From NCBI RefSeq assembly GCF_005435165.1, contig NZ_SGUC01000011.1:24015-88014 (forward strand): DNA of 64,000 nucleotides. Direction: 5' to 3'. The position numbers and the translations under genes are program-made. Position 1 is the first letter of the stretch. Each line of letters begins with the position of its first letter. The notes under the pieces are model-generated. The model saw nothing but the letters and a program-made list of their open reading frames with translations, was not told the DNA's origin and ran no database searches. The stretch is from Halorubrum sp. GN11_10-6_MGM. GTDB taxonomy: Archaea; Halobacteriota; Halobacteria; Halobacteriales; Haloferacaceae. Below, piece after piece: positions 46,176-56,314 of this stretch.

Positions 46176-48833
46176 TCACTCCATGTGGTCTGATAGCTCT
46201 TCTCGTATCCGTGCCAGCCGGTCCGCGTGTCGGTCCCGGAAGTCGCGGTCGCGGACCACGTCCAGTTGCGTCTCGTAGTACCGGCGGATAAACGCCTCGT
46301 ACACCTGTCGGTGTTCGTAAAAGGACGCGCGGTCGGTGGCCACCTCGTGACGGTGTCTGGCGTCGCCGCGAGCGCGCGGTTCGATCTCTCCGTACGTCTC
46401 CTTCTCATCTCTGCTGCGCTGAGAACTGTGCTGTTGATCGAGTCGCTCGTCGGAGATCTCGCGGGTGAGATCGTCGATTCGACGCTGGGCCTCCTCTAAC
46501 TCCCCGGCCGTCTCCTCGAGCGACGCCAACGCCTCGGAGACGGACTCGTCACGCCGCTCGACCGCGGCCGTGACGCGCTCCCACTCGCGCTCGCGGCGCC
46601 GGACCAGCGACTCCACCTCCGAGGAGCGGCGCTCGACGGCGTCGATCGCGTCTTGGACGCTCGTGACCGCCACGACGTCGTCGACGCTCGCGGCGTCGAA
46701 CCGCTGGCGTTCTCGCTCGAACGCTGACCGGAGTTCGGAGAGGCGGTCTGACCGCTCGGCGGCGGCCGCCCGGTACCGGTCTCTGAGCCGGCGCAGCGAC
46801 TCCCGCTCGCGTTCGAGCAACGCCGCCCTGTGTCCGTCGTCGGAGGAGTCAACGTCGGACTCCACTCGGCTCCCGGCGTCGAGATCGGCCAGTCGCTCGT
46901 CGAGTTCGGCCGCTCTGTCGCCGTCGCCGGCGGTGAGGCGTTCCAGGTACGTCAGATCGTGCTCGATCGTCTCGAACTCCTCTCTGATCCCCTCTCGGAC
47001 GTCTTCATCTAACACGATCCGGCCGACGTACCCTCCCAGTTCGCCGTGTTGCGAACGCGCTTGTCTGAGGAGCCGCTCGACGCGCCGGTCGGCGACGTGG
47101 AGTTCGACGAGCGTGTCGAGCGAATCGATCCGCTCTTCGATCACGTCCGCGAAGCCGCGTCGAAGCGCTTGGTCGGCCTCGAACACCTCCTCGCGGAGCC
47201 GTCCCTCGAGCTGTTTGTACTCGGAACGCGCCTTCCGTCGGTCCGCCTCCGCGTCGACGCGGTCGGCTTCCGCGGACTCGCTTCTCGCGGCCAGCTCCGT
47301 CGAGCGCGAGCGCGTCTCGATAGCGCGGACGCGCTCGTAGAACCCCCCCGTGACCAGCGCCTCGCGCGCGCCCTGGGCGACGCGGTCTGCCCGCTCCGAC
47401 ATCGCGCGTTCGAGGGTTCGGCGGGCCTCGTCGTGACCGAGAGACTTGAGCGTCTCGGCGGCCCGAAGCGCCCCCTCCGGGTCCTCGTCCGCGAGCCGCT
47501 CGAACAGGCTCACGATCGGTGCCGCCCCGTCGAGTATCGACTCAGTGGCGACCGTGTCGAGGACTGTCTCGACGACGGGGTCGTCGGCCGGCCGGCCGGA
47601 GATCAACTCCGCGATACGGTCGGTCGCGTCCTGTGGTCGGGACCGGACGAGCTCGCGAACGACTCGACGGAGGTCCGCTTCCGGGAGCGTCGAGTCGTTC
47701 GCGAGCTCGGCGAACAGCTCTCGGATCCGGTCGTCCGCCTCGGCGGTGCCGTCGTCGTAGCTGGCGCGAATCCGGTCGCGGTTGTGATCGATTTCCGCGT
47801 CCAGTCCCGTGAGAACCTCCGTGAGGACGTCGATAGCGCGGCTCCGGCGGCGGCCGTCGTCCTCGGCGGCGATAGTCGTGATCGCGCCGGCGTGTTCGCG
47901 GACCCCGTAGACGCCGGACAGCGTGTCGAGAATCGGCGCGACGATCCGCTCGTACTGTGCGAGGTCGCGCAGGCGGTCGAGCTCCGCGACGAGGACGTCG
48001 ACGCCGACCTCGCTCAGCGCGATTTCGTTTCGGAGCCGGCCGGGTAGCGCCTCGCGGTCGCCGCGTCGGAACGCGCGGACCTCCTCGACCGCGTTCGACA
48101 GTTCGAACCGGTCCGACTGGGGTAGTTCGCGGGACCACTGCTTGAGGTTTCCGACGGCCTTGTTCATCACCTGGTAGTCGTGAGCGATCCGGAGGGGGAG
48201 GAGGTGGTACAACAGCACCTCTAGGTTCGCGTCTCCGACCGGTCTGTCGCCGAGAAGGCGGAGGGCGTACTCGACCTCGCCGGGCGGGGCGGTCTCCGAG
48301 CGGAGCTGGTCCAGTGCCCGTCGCCGGTTGAACGATCCGAGGAGTTCCGTCGACCGGGACTCGTCGTTCGTCCCCGCGCTGTACAGTTGTTTGAGCGCAC
48401 GGCTTACCGGCTGGGAGTAGCTCCCGCCCTCGCGGGCGCGCTCGGCCTCCGTCAACACGGTCGCGAAGAGGTCCGGCTCGGTCGCCCGGTTGTTCCTGAC
48501 CCAGCCGACTAGCCGGAAGAGAAACGAGGTGACCGCCCGCGGCGGATCGGCGTCGCCGGCCAGCGTGACGAACAGGACGTTCACCAGCGTCCGACGGCCC
48601 GCTTCGTCCGTCGATCGAAACTGTCGTTCGAGCGCCGACTCGGCCGCGTCGCGGACGACCGCCTCGTCGTCCCACAGCGCTTGGACCAGCGCGCGAACGA
48701 CGCGCCGCGATCCGTTCCCGTCCTCGCCGAGGGCCGTCGCGTCCGCGGCTCGCTGATCGGGGGCACCGCGGCCCGCGGTCAGCCGCCTGAGCGCGGCGTG
48801 GTCGACCCCGGATCCGCCGTCGTCGAGGCTCAC
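46176..48833 (-). CDS. HEAT-solenoid plus coiled-coil protein (paralogue 2)
   Basis: An 885-residue protein starting at GTG 48833, which overlaps the stop of the upstream gene. Residues about 1-480 are short Leu/Ala-rich helices in HEAT-like pairs. From about 500 onward come long charged heptad helices with Arg/Glu (EAEDRRKAR-like, RERESLRRLRDRYRAA). The junction AREALVTGGFYERV...IETRS resembles AREALVESGYEAEVV...IETRY in the other large gene, so the two are probable paralogues. No enzymatic motif seen. A scaffold role is inferred. Confidence 0.75.
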   Translation of the reverse strand: MSLDDGGSGVDHAALRRLTAGRGAPDQRAADATALGEDGNGSRRVVRALVQALWDDEAVVRDAAESALERQFRSTDEAGRRTLVNVLFVTLAGDADPPRAVTSFLFRLVGWVRNNRATEPDLFATVLTEAERAREGGSYSQPVSRALKQLYSAGTNDESRSTELLGSFNRRRALDQLRSETAPPGEVEYALRLLGDRPVGDANLEVLLYHLLPLRIAHDYQVMNKAVGNLKQWSRELPQSDRFELSNAVEEVRAFRRGDREALPGRLRNEIALSEVGVDVLVAELDRLRDLAQYERIVAPILDTLSGVYGVREHAGAITTIAAEDDGRRRSRAIDVLTEVLTGLDAEIDHNRDRIRASYDDGTAEADDRIRELFAELANDSTLPEADLRRVVRELVRSRPQDATDRIAELISGRPADDPVVETVLDTVATESILDGAAPIVSLFERLADEDPEGALRAAETLKSLGHDEARRTLERAMSERADRVAQGAREALVTGGFYERVRAIETRSRSTELAARSESAEADRVDAEADRRKARSEYKQLEGRLREEVFEADQALRRGFADVIEERIDSLDTLVELHVADRRVERLLRQARSQHGELGGYVGRIVLDEDVREGIREEFETIEHDLTYLERLTAGDGDRAAELDERLADLDAGSRVESDVDSSDDGHRAALLERERESLRRLRDRYRAAAAERSDRLSELRSAFERERQRFDAASVDDVVAVTSVQDAIDAVERRSSEVESLVRRREREWERVTAAVERRDESVSEALASLEETAGELEEAQRRIDDLTREISDERLDQQHSSQRSRDEKETYGEIEPRARGDARHRHEVATDRASFYEHRQVYEAFIRRYYETQLDVVRDRDFRDRHADRLARIREELSDHME

Positions 48834-49438
48834 GATTCCTCCTCGCGACCGGTGTCCCGGTCGCGGCCTCGCTCGGCGTCCCGCTCGGCGACGCGGGCGT
48901 CGCCCTCGGCGTCGGTCTCGTCCGCGAGGTGCCGGGCCGGGTCGGGCGCAAACAGCTCCTCGCCGATCGGGTACTGAGCGGAGTGGAGTTCGAACCACTC
49001 CAGTTCGGTGAACGGCGTGGCGCGTTCGCGGGTGACCGGCTCCGACTCCTCGATCCCGTCGAGTTCGCCGCGAATCTCCGCCTCGGTGATCGGCTCGGGG
49101 ATCTCGTAGTCGGCGTCGCTCGGGAGGTCCGGGTCGCCGTGGACCGGGTCGACGTCCGGGACCGCTTCCGGCGGATCGGCGGCGCCGCTCCGGTCGAACT
49201 CCGAATCGGCCTGCCGGTCGCTCACCTGACCGGCGACGCTCCTCTCGACCTCGCGGTCGACCCGGGATATCTCCCCGGAGGTGTCGTCCCAAGCGTCGTC
49301 GATCTCCTCGCTCGTCCGATCGATGTCACCTTCGAGTCGGTCGGCCTCCGAGAACAGGCCCTTGATATCGTTCAACAGCGACTCCCACCGAGAGACGTTT
49401 TCCTCGGCGTCGCTGAAGACGCTCTGTCGGCGTTTCAC
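48830..49438 (-). CDS. small acidic coiled-coil protein
   Basis: A 202-residue very acidic protein with a helical N terminus (VSRWESLLNDIKGLFSEADR), a disordered Asp/Pro-rich middle and a short aromatic motif FTELEWFELHSAQYPIGEE near residue 143. Start and stop codons overlap both neighbours by four bases. It may bridge the two large HEAT/coiled-coil proteins. No family recognised. Confidence 0.75.
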   Translation of the reverse strand: MKRRQSVFSDAEENVSRWESLLNDIKGLFSEADRLEGDIDRTSEEIDDAWDDTSGEISRVDREVERSVAGQVSDRQADSEFDRSGAADPPEAVPDVDPVHGDPDLPSDADYEIPEPITEAEIRGELDGIEESEPVTRERATPFTELEWFELHSAQYPIGEELFAPDPARHLADETDAEGDARVAERDAERGRDRDTGREEES

Positions 49439-52269
49439 GACCGCTCACCCGCCTCGATTCGCCTGTGAGCCTGCTTTGCGATCTCCGGCGCCTCCTCCTC
49501 GACCGCCTCCGACTCGACCGACCGCCTGAGTATGCTGTCGAGCCGCCAGCGCTCGACGTTGCGTCGGTACTGTTCGTCCGCCGCCTCGGTCGCGCGGTCG
49601 TACGCCTCCGCGTCCGCAGCGGGCGTCTCCTCGTTGGTACGTTCGCCGGCGTCGGCGAGGTCGTCGTGGTCCTCCGAGAGGCGGTCGGTGAGCCGTTTGA
49701 CCCGATCGCCGATCTGCTCGCGGCGGTCTCGAGCGTTCGTCTGCCGCTCGTCGAGCGTCTCGAGTCGGTCACGGAGATCGGACGCTCGCGACCGGGCGTC
49801 GCGGGCCTGCTCGTCGAGGTCCGCGTGGCGGCTCGTCTTCTCGCGAACGACCCCGCGGAGGTCCGAGACGATCTCATCGACGGACTGCTCTACCCGCTCG
49901 TACTCCCGCCGCAGGTCGCGGAGGTCTCCGAGGAGCGACTCGTATCTGTCGCTGTAGTCGTCGATGCGCCCCATCGAGTCCTCCAGCTTCGCCTTCAGCG
50001 CGTCCCACTCCTCGTACAGTCCGTCGATGTCGGTTTCCAAGTTCGAGATCTCGGTTCTGACGTCCGGTAGGTGGGTGTTTCGTATCTCCGAGCGCTCGTT
50101 TCGGGCCTCGTTTCTCTCGCTTTCGAGGGATTCGATGTCGGACTTGAGCGAACGGACCGCGCTCTTCCACTCCCGCATGTCGGACTCGTAGCGGTCTGCG
50201 TCCTCGTACTGGAACTTGCTCGGTTCCTTGTGGTTCTCGAGCTCGCGTAGCCTGTCGTAGCCGTCGTCGATCCGACTTCCCAGCTCCGGGATTATCTCGT
50301 TGTCGAGCTCCCGCGCCCGGTCCTCGAGGTCGCGTTTGCGGTCCTTCGCCGCCTCGAGGTCGCGTTCGGCCGACTCGATCCGGTCTTCCGTGCGTCGGAT
50401 GTCGTCTCGGATCTCCTCGGCCGTCGCGCGCTCCCGTTCGACGGCCTCGACTAGCTCCTCGATCGCCTGCCTGACGGTTTGTATCTGGGCGGCGAGTTCC
50501 CGTAGCTCGTCGAACAGCGGGGCGAGCCGGAGCATCCGCGTCGCTCCGGCCGCTCTGAACGAGGCGAGCGTGTCCACGCTCCGTGCCGTCGCGCGCGCAG
50601 ACTCGACTCGCGCGCGCTTCCGGTCGCCCTCCCCCGACAGCCGAGCGCCCGTGCGGTCGCGAATCTCGCGGTCGGTGTCGGTCGCGTCCGACATGGTGTC
50701 GTACCGGGTTTCGATCCGGTCGAGCACCGTCCGACGTCGCGCTTCGCGGACGACCTCCGCCTCGTAGCCGCTCTCGACGAGCGCTTCCCTCGCGCGTTCG
50801 CGGACGGACTCGTACTGGTGGTCGAACGCCGGACCGAGGAGCACGCGGACGATCTCGTTGCTCTCCAGCTCGTCGAGAGCCGAAACGAGCGGCTCCAGTC
50901 GGTCGGGGTCGGGCTCACCGGACTCCCACAGACGCTCGATGGCGTCCGTGAACTCGACGAGCCGGTGGTCGACCGCCGCTTCGATCTTCGACTCGACGAC
51001 CGGGTCGGAACCGACCGCGTCGGGGTCGATATCCCAGAGGGCCTCGTGAATCTCCGGGGGTCTGACCGACAGCCACACCCGGGCGGCGTGTGCGCTGACC
51101 TCCGGGTCGAAGGTCGTGCCGGCGCCGTCGACGATCGTCTGAAGCGTCTCGCGGATCGTCTCGTCGACGGCCAGCTCGTCGTCGGAGAAGAAGACGTGTC
51201 GCATGTGATCGTCTTGCGCGGGCGTCTCCGTGTGTTGGTGGGGAGTGAGCCCGACGAGAATCTCACCGAGCACGTCGATACCGGCGTGTACCGCGTCGGC
51301 ATCGTGTTCGTGTTCGAGGAGAAACTCGCACAGCTGCTCCGCGTGACCGCGGAGCCCCCCGATCGCCCGGAGCGTCTCGAAGGCCGTCTCGATCACCGGC
51401 TGTCGCTGCTCGACTCTCGTCAGGTCGACCAGCCAGTCGACGACCGCGGGCCCGACGTATCCGACGACGACGAGTTCGGCGACCAGCAGCGAGGGCAATT
51501 CGTCGGCTTCGCCGGCGAGGTACGACTCTAACCGCTCGACTGCGTCCTCGGGCGACTGGTGGGAGTCGAACTCCCGCGCCCACGTCCCGAGCGCCTCGAG
51601 GGCCGCCCGTTCGACGTCGGCGTCGTAGTGGTTGCGGAGGGGGTACAGAACGTCGACGACCAGCTCCGTCGGGATCTCGGTGATCGACTCCTCGGCGAGC
51701 GTCTCCAGCAACGAGACGCGGGGCTGGGTACCGAGCGTCGGATCGACGAGCCGTCTCCTGATGTCCTCTTCGCGAAACGCCTCGATCCGATCGTTAGAGA
51801 TCCGGTCGTCCGCCTCGGTGACGCGTCGGAACTGCTCTTCGGCGGCCGCCACGGCCTCCGAAGACGTGTCTCTACGGAGCAGGCTGTGTATCTCGTGGAG
51901 AAACGAGATGAACACGTGGGGGTGTTCGTGGCGTAGCTCGTAGGCGCGATCGCCGATCGCCTTCACGCCCGCCTCCGATTCGATACCCGCGTTCGTCCGG
52001 GACCCGAGGTGTCTAACGAGGCGGACGAGGACGCGTAGTTCCTCGTCGTCGTCCAAGCGCTCGAACGACTCGAGGAACGTCTCCCAGTCCATCTCGCCGG
52101 GCAGACCGTCGATACCGCCCTCGGTCGTCGTCGCGACCGCCAGCAGATGGCGCGGATCGAGTTCGTCCGGCTCGAATGTCTCCGACAGCGCCGCCTCCGC
52201 CTCCTCGTCCGTCCGCCCGGCGAGGAACCGTTCGAGTCCCTCCGGCGTGAGCGTACGGTCCGAAGTCAT
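49435..52269 (-). CDS. HEAT-solenoid plus coiled-coil protein (paralogue 1)
   Basis: A 944-residue protein with ATG at 52269, which overlaps the stop of the membrane coiled-coil gene. Residues about 1-500 are an alpha-solenoid of HEAT-like helices (ALEALGTWAREFDSH, AFETLRAIGGLRGHAEQ). Residues about 560-900 are an SMC-like long coiled coil (ESAERDLEAAKDRKRDLEDR, EISNLETDIDGLYEEWDALK) without Walker motifs. Probably an elongated structural partner of the AAA+ ATPase and of the similar protein encoded at 46176-48833. Confidence 0.75.
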   Translation of the reverse strand: MTSDRTLTPEGLERFLAGRTDEEAEAALSETFEPDELDPRHLLAVATTTEGGIDGLPGEMDWETFLESFERLDDDEELRVLVRLVRHLGSRTNAGIESEAGVKAIGDRAYELRHEHPHVFISFLHEIHSLLRRDTSSEAVAAAEEQFRRVTEADDRISNDRIEAFREEDIRRRLVDPTLGTQPRVSLLETLAEESITEIPTELVVDVLYPLRNHYDADVERAALEALGTWAREFDSHQSPEDAVERLESYLAGEADELPSLLVAELVVVGYVGPAVVDWLVDLTRVEQRQPVIETAFETLRAIGGLRGHAEQLCEFLLEHEHDADAVHAGIDVLGEILVGLTPHQHTETPAQDDHMRHVFFSDDELAVDETIRETLQTIVDGAGTTFDPEVSAHAARVWLSVRPPEIHEALWDIDPDAVGSDPVVESKIEAAVDHRLVEFTDAIERLWESGEPDPDRLEPLVSALDELESNEIVRVLLGPAFDHQYESVRERAREALVESGYEAEVVREARRRTVLDRIETRYDTMSDATDTDREIRDRTGARLSGEGDRKRARVESARATARSVDTLASFRAAGATRMLRLAPLFDELRELAAQIQTVRQAIEELVEAVERERATAEEIRDDIRRTEDRIESAERDLEAAKDRKRDLEDRARELDNEIIPELGSRIDDGYDRLRELENHKEPSKFQYEDADRYESDMREWKSAVRSLKSDIESLESERNEARNERSEIRNTHLPDVRTEISNLETDIDGLYEEWDALKAKLEDSMGRIDDYSDRYESLLGDLRDLRREYERVEQSVDEIVSDLRGVVREKTSRHADLDEQARDARSRASDLRDRLETLDERQTNARDRREQIGDRVKRLTDRLSEDHDDLADAGERTNEETPAADAEAYDRATEAADEQYRRNVERWRLDSILRRSVESEAVEEEAPEIAKQAHRRIEAGERS

Positions 52270-53312
52270 ATGAACGAGGGAACGAGGACTCCGACGAGCA
52301 CGCCCGCCAAGAGCGCGAGCTTCGCGTACTCGACCCACTCGGCCGTCTGGGCCTCCTGTAGCTCGTCGATCGAGCGCTGGAGCTCGGTGACGCTCGACCG
52401 GAGCTCTCCGTTCGACTGCTCGATCGTCGATGCCACGTCGTCCTGTATCGAGGAGTTGCGGTCGGCCTGCTCGCGGATCTGTTCGAGGACTTCGCCCGAC
52501 TCGCGTTCGAAGGTGGACGCCGCCTCGTTCATCGGTTCTGCGATCCCCTCCAGCGTCTGGATCGTCTCCGTTTGCCGACGGTTGAGATCGGAGAGCGTCT
52601 CGCTCACCTCCTCGAGCCCCGCCAGCGTCTCGGGGACGTTCTCCGCCAACATCTCGCGGGTCTCGGCCTCGCGCTGGATGACGTCGTCCAACTCGCTCAC
52701 GGTGCGACGCATCGCCTCGGAGTGTTCCGAGAGCTGTTCGAGCCGCGATTTCAGCGCCTCCGAGTTCTCGCGCTGCGTCATGGTGTGCTCGGTCTGCCAC
52801 TCCTGGAGCCCCTCCATCGACTCCTCGTACACCTCCTCGACGCGCCGGTGTTGAGCGGCCCACTCCGAGAGAACCTCGGTCGTCTCCGAGAGCAGCTGCT
52901 GTTGCTCCTGTTGCCACGCCTCGACGTTGGCCGCGATGCGTTCGACCGGTTCGGCGGCGTCTTCTAGGGTGTCTCCCCACTGTCTCAGTCCGTCGAAGTC
53001 GTCGACCGTTTGGATCGCCGACGAGAAGCCGGTCACCGCCTCGTCCATCTCCTCGAACGTGGCTTCGAACTGGTCTCCGATCTCGTTGAGTTCGCGCTGG
53101 GACTGTTCCAGCGTCTCGACCTGTTCGGTGACCGCGGTGTCGACCGACGTTTCGATCCGATCAGCAGTGTCGTCGAGTGACTCGCTCACCTCCTGTTGGA
53201 GGGAGTCCAGCTGCGCCTGTTCCTGCTGTCGCGACCAGTAGCCGACCGCGCCGATCGCGACTGTTCCAGCGACGATAGCCAACGTGATGATGGTGGTGTC
53301 AGTTGTGATCAT
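52266..53312 (-). CDS. membrane-anchored coiled-coil protein
   Basis: A 348-residue protein with one N-terminal membrane helix (TIITLAIVAGTVAIGAVGYW, about 6-25), about 290 residues of Gln/Glu-rich heptad coiled coil resembling chemoreceptor or apolipoprotein-like rods, and a C-terminal membrane helix (YAKLALLAGVLVGVLVPSFI). Both ends could therefore be in the membrane with the rod in the cytosol. It overlaps the solenoid gene upstream by 14 bases and the next gene by four. Likely the membrane attachment of the complex. Confidence 0.78.
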   Translation of the reverse strand: MITTDTTIITLAIVAGTVAIGAVGYWSRQQEQAQLDSLQQEVSESLDDTADRIETSVDTAVTEQVETLEQSQRELNEIGDQFEATFEEMDEAVTGFSSAIQTVDDFDGLRQWGDTLEDAAEPVERIAANVEAWQQEQQQLLSETTEVLSEWAAQHRRVEEVYEESMEGLQEWQTEHTMTQRENSEALKSRLEQLSEHSEAMRRTVSELDDVIQREAETREMLAENVPETLAGLEEVSETLSDLNRRQTETIQTLEGIAEPMNEAASTFERESGEVLEQIREQADRNSSIQDDVASTIEQSNGELRSSVTELQRSIDELQEAQTAEWVEYAKLALLAGVLVGVLVPSFI

Positions 53313-55200
53313 TGGTAAGGGAGAGTCCTTCCGCCCTCGCTTCTCTGTTCAGCGTCGATAGCAACTGCCGCCCCCCACGACGAAGGTCGATGTCCGCGAG
53401 CATCTCTTCGTACTCAGCCGTCGAGACGCCGCGGTCGTCGAGCGCGTCGATCAGCCGCTCTGCGTGTAACGACACGAGGATTTCGACGAGCCCCTCGATG
53501 ACGTCGAGCCGGCCGGTCGCGGCCGGGTACGACGCGCGGATCTCGTCGGCGACGCGGCCCGCGACTCCCAAGTTCATCACCAGCTCTAGTTGGGCGGGCG
53601 TCAGCGGCGAGGTGAGCAGCCGCTCGGTCGCGTCGGCCGCCTCGACGCCGTCGACGGCGTCGGCCGCGTCGTTTGCGAACTGCATCAGCTCCGCGATCGT
53701 CCGGTAGAACCGCTCGGAGTCGCCGTCGACGCGGTCCGCGTCGGCGAGGAACGAACGTAGCCGGTTCCACTGTCCCGTTTCGGCGAGGGCCTTCACGTAC
53801 GCCGTCGTCACGGCCGAGTAGTGGGGTTCCGGGAGCTCGAATGGTCCGTCCGTGTCCGCGAGGATGTCCACGACCCGACGGTGTGCGTTTCGCGCGTCCG
53901 CGAGGCGGACGCGGTAGCTGTCGGCGACGGCCGCATCGTCGTCGAACGCTTCGAGCCTGTCGATCAGATCCGTGGCCTCCTCGACCGCCAGCACGCGCAG
54001 CCGGTTCTCTATCGCCCGTCGGAAGCGATCGACCGTCGGATCCGTCTCGATGACTCGGGTCCAGAGGTCGTACGCGTCGTCCCACCGGTCGCGCCGCTCG
54101 GCCGCCCGAGCGGCCATGACCGCGTCGCGTGGGTCCGAGATGTCGGCGGTCGCGTCGACGGGGCCGTACGCGTCGAGGACGTCTTCGGCGACCGACGCGT
54201 CGCCGAACTCGTCGGCGACTTCGTACAGGTCCGGGCCGATTCCGTCCAGCGAGTCGGCCGGATAGAGGTGTCGTCGGTAGAATATCAGCGCGTCGGAAGC
54301 GCCGGCCCCCTCGCGATGGATGAGCGAGTCGACGGTCGCCGCGAGCAGGGGACGATGGGCAGCCGGGATCGTCCACTCGTCGGCGCCGCGGCTCCACCGT
54401 TCAACCGCACACAGCACCTCGTCGTACAACCCCTCTCGGCGACCCAACTCCGTGAGGCCGACGAGCTCGTCGACGTCGTCCCCTCGCCGCCACCTGCGAA
54501 GGCCGGTTCCGACCAGCGTCGTGACGGCATCGTGGAAGCCCAACTCCTCGGCGATCCGGATGGTCTCGACGGACTCGCGGGAGTCGACGGACGACTCTAT
54601 TCGCGCAGCGAGCAACTCGCTCGCGGGGTCTCGAAGGTCTCGGTCGAGGAGCAGCCGAAGCCGGCGTTCGATAGGGATCTCCGTCCGCTCGTCAGCGAGG
54701 AGCTCGACGAGCCGGTCATCACTGAGCGCCACCGACGCGCCGTCGCGCCGGACCGCGGTTTCGAGGATCCGAAACCACTCGTCGCGTCGCCGGCAGAAGG
54801 CGAACGCCGCCGAAGACAGTTCGGGGTCTGTCCCGGCGTTGTTCGCCAGCAGCCACGCGATCAGGTCGGACTCCGGGTCCCGGTCGACGGTCACGTCGCC
54901 CAACTCGGACGCCGAGAATCCGCCGCGAACGATCAGCTGCGCCGTCGCTCGCAGTCCGGACCGATACACCGCGCCCGTATGGGGCGCGGAGAGAAACGAC
55001 CGAACAGCCTGTATCAACTCGCTGCGGTCGGCGGTCTCCGACCGCGCGGTCTCCCGTTCCGCCTCGACGATCCGCCGCAGGCTCCGCGAGTACACGAGCG
55101 AGTCCGCGGTGGGAACCGTCCCGCCGTCGGTCCTGACGAGACCGCCGTCCGGGGGGTCGACGGTATCGTGAGGCACCGACCGGTTGCCATTGTCTGACAC
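53299..55200 (-). CDS. alpha-solenoid (TPR/HEAT-like) protein
   Basis: A 633-residue protein made of repeated antiparallel helices, such as AAERRDRWDDAYDLWTRVIE and NAHRRVVDILADTDG. This pattern fits TPR- or HEAT-like repeats, but no repeat profile is certain by eye. The N terminus (about 35 residues) is disordered. No catalytic motif. It lies between the propeller gene (52 bases away) and the membrane coiled-coil gene (14-base overlap), and may be the interaction platform. Confidence 0.72.
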   Translation of the reverse strand: MSDNGNRSVPHDTVDPPDGGLVRTDGGTVPTADSLVYSRSLRRIVEAERETARSETADRSELIQAVRSFLSAPHTGAVYRSGLRATAQLIVRGGFSASELGDVTVDRDPESDLIAWLLANNAGTDPELSSAAFAFCRRRDEWFRILETAVRRDGASVALSDDRLVELLADERTEIPIERRLRLLLDRDLRDPASELLAARIESSVDSRESVETIRIAEELGFHDAVTTLVGTGLRRWRRGDDVDELVGLTELGRREGLYDEVLCAVERWSRGADEWTIPAAHRPLLAATVDSLIHREGAGASDALIFYRRHLYPADSLDGIGPDLYEVADEFGDASVAEDVLDAYGPVDATADISDPRDAVMAARAAERRDRWDDAYDLWTRVIETDPTVDRFRRAIENRLRVLAVEEATDLIDRLEAFDDDAAVADSYRVRLADARNAHRRVVDILADTDGPFELPEPHYSAVTTAYVKALAETGQWNRLRSFLADADRVDGDSERFYRTIAELMQFANDAADAVDGVEAADATERLLTSPLTPAQLELVMNLGVAGRVADEIRASYPAATGRLDVIEGLVEILVSLHAERLIDALDDRGVSTAEYEEMLADIDLRRGGRQLLSTLNREARAEGLSLTNDHN

Positions 55201-55252
55201 GATGGCTTCTGTCAGCCGAGCTCACTTATATCACCCGGTGTACACGAACGGG

Positions 55253-56314
55253 TCACTCCCCTCCGGAGTCGAGCGCGTGAACGCCGGTGTCCGATCCGAC
55301 GTACACCGTCCCGTCGACCACCGCCGGCGAGGCGGAGACGCGGTCGCCGACGCGGTGGCGCCAGCGCGGACGGCCGTCGGAGACGTCGAGCGCGTACACG
55401 CTTCCCGTGTCCGCTCCGACGTACGCCGTCTCTCCGGCCACTGCTGGCGACGATCGGACCCAGTCGTTCGCGGGGAACCGCCAGCGCTCCTCACCCGTAG
55501 CCCGGTCTGCGGCGTACACGTGGCCGTCGTCCGAACCGAACAAGACGGCGTCCCCGGTGACGGCCGGCGACGCGTGGACGTCGCCCTCGGTGTCGAAGGT
55601 CCACCGCACGGAGCCGTCGGCCGCGTCGAGGGCGTACAGCCGATTCTGCGAGCCGCCGACGTAGACTCGCCCGTCGGCGACGGCGGGGGTGGTGTGTATC
55701 ACGAAATCGGTCTCGAAGCGCCACCTTTCGGCGCCCGTGTTCGCGTCGAGCGCGTAGACGTTCCCGTCGTCGCACGCGACGTACACCGTGTCATCGACCA
55801 CCGCCGGCGACGAGGCCGACGCCTCGCCGTCGGCTCTGAACTCCCACAGCAGCCGGCCGTCGACGCCGTCGAGCGCGTACACGGAGAAGTCGTCGCTGCC
55901 GACGTACACCGTTCCGTCCGCCACCGCCGGGGACGACAGCACCCAGAACCCCGTGTCGTAGGTCCACCGGGGGTCACCGGTGTCCGCGTCGACGGCGTGT
56001 ACCGACTGGTCGGTGCCGCCGACGACCACGACGTCCCCGGCGACGGCCGGAGAGGACCGGATCCGGGAGTCCGTCCGGTAGCGCCACAGCTCAGCCCCGG
56101 TGTCGGCGCGCAGGGCGCGCAACGAGCCGTCGTTGCCGCCGACGAACACCGTTCCGTCGACCACCGCCGGCGACGACGCGACGTCCACGCCGGACGCGGA
56201 CTGCCACCGCGTCCGCACCCCGTCCGTCGGTCCGGCAGTCCTCGCACACGTTCCGGTCCGAGCCAACCCGCCGCGGTACATCGGCCACGCATCCGGGCCG
56301 GTGGGGGGGGTCAA
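55253..56314 (-). CDS. eight-bladed PQQ-like beta-propeller
   Basis: A 353-residue propeller with eight repeats, each marked by (S/T/A)SPAV followed by a VxVG(S/G) strand and ending in A(L/V)DAxTG-like turns. There is no signal peptide, so it is probably cytosolic. The first codon is a weak TTG at 56314, which lies within the preceding kinase frame immediately before a run of eight cytosines. Removing one C would fuse it to the kinase. It is either the second half of a kinase-propeller protein or a separately initiated partner. Confidence 0.85.
   Translation of the reverse strand: MTPPTGPDAWPMYRGGLARTGTCARTAGPTDGVRTRWQSASGVDVASSPAVVDGTVFVGGNDGSLRALRADTGAELWRYRTDSRIRSSPAVAGDVVVVGGTDQSVHAVDADTGDPRWTYDTGFWVLSSPAVADGTVYVGSDDFSVYALDGVDGRLLWEFRADGEASASSPAVVDDTVYVACDDGNVYALDANTGAERWRFETDFVIHTTPAVADGRVYVGGSQNRLYALDAADGSVRWTFDTEGDVHASPAVTGDAVLFGSDDGHVYAADRATGEERWRFPANDWVRSSPAVAGETAYVGADTGSVYALDVSDGRPRWRHRVGDRVSASPAVVDGTVYVGSDTGVHALDSGGE

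Noticed and set aside
56091..56308. Kinase C-terminal extension as a real domain.
   Set aside because: It is the out-of-register translation of the propeller gene (Arg-rich) and begins exactly at the C8 run.
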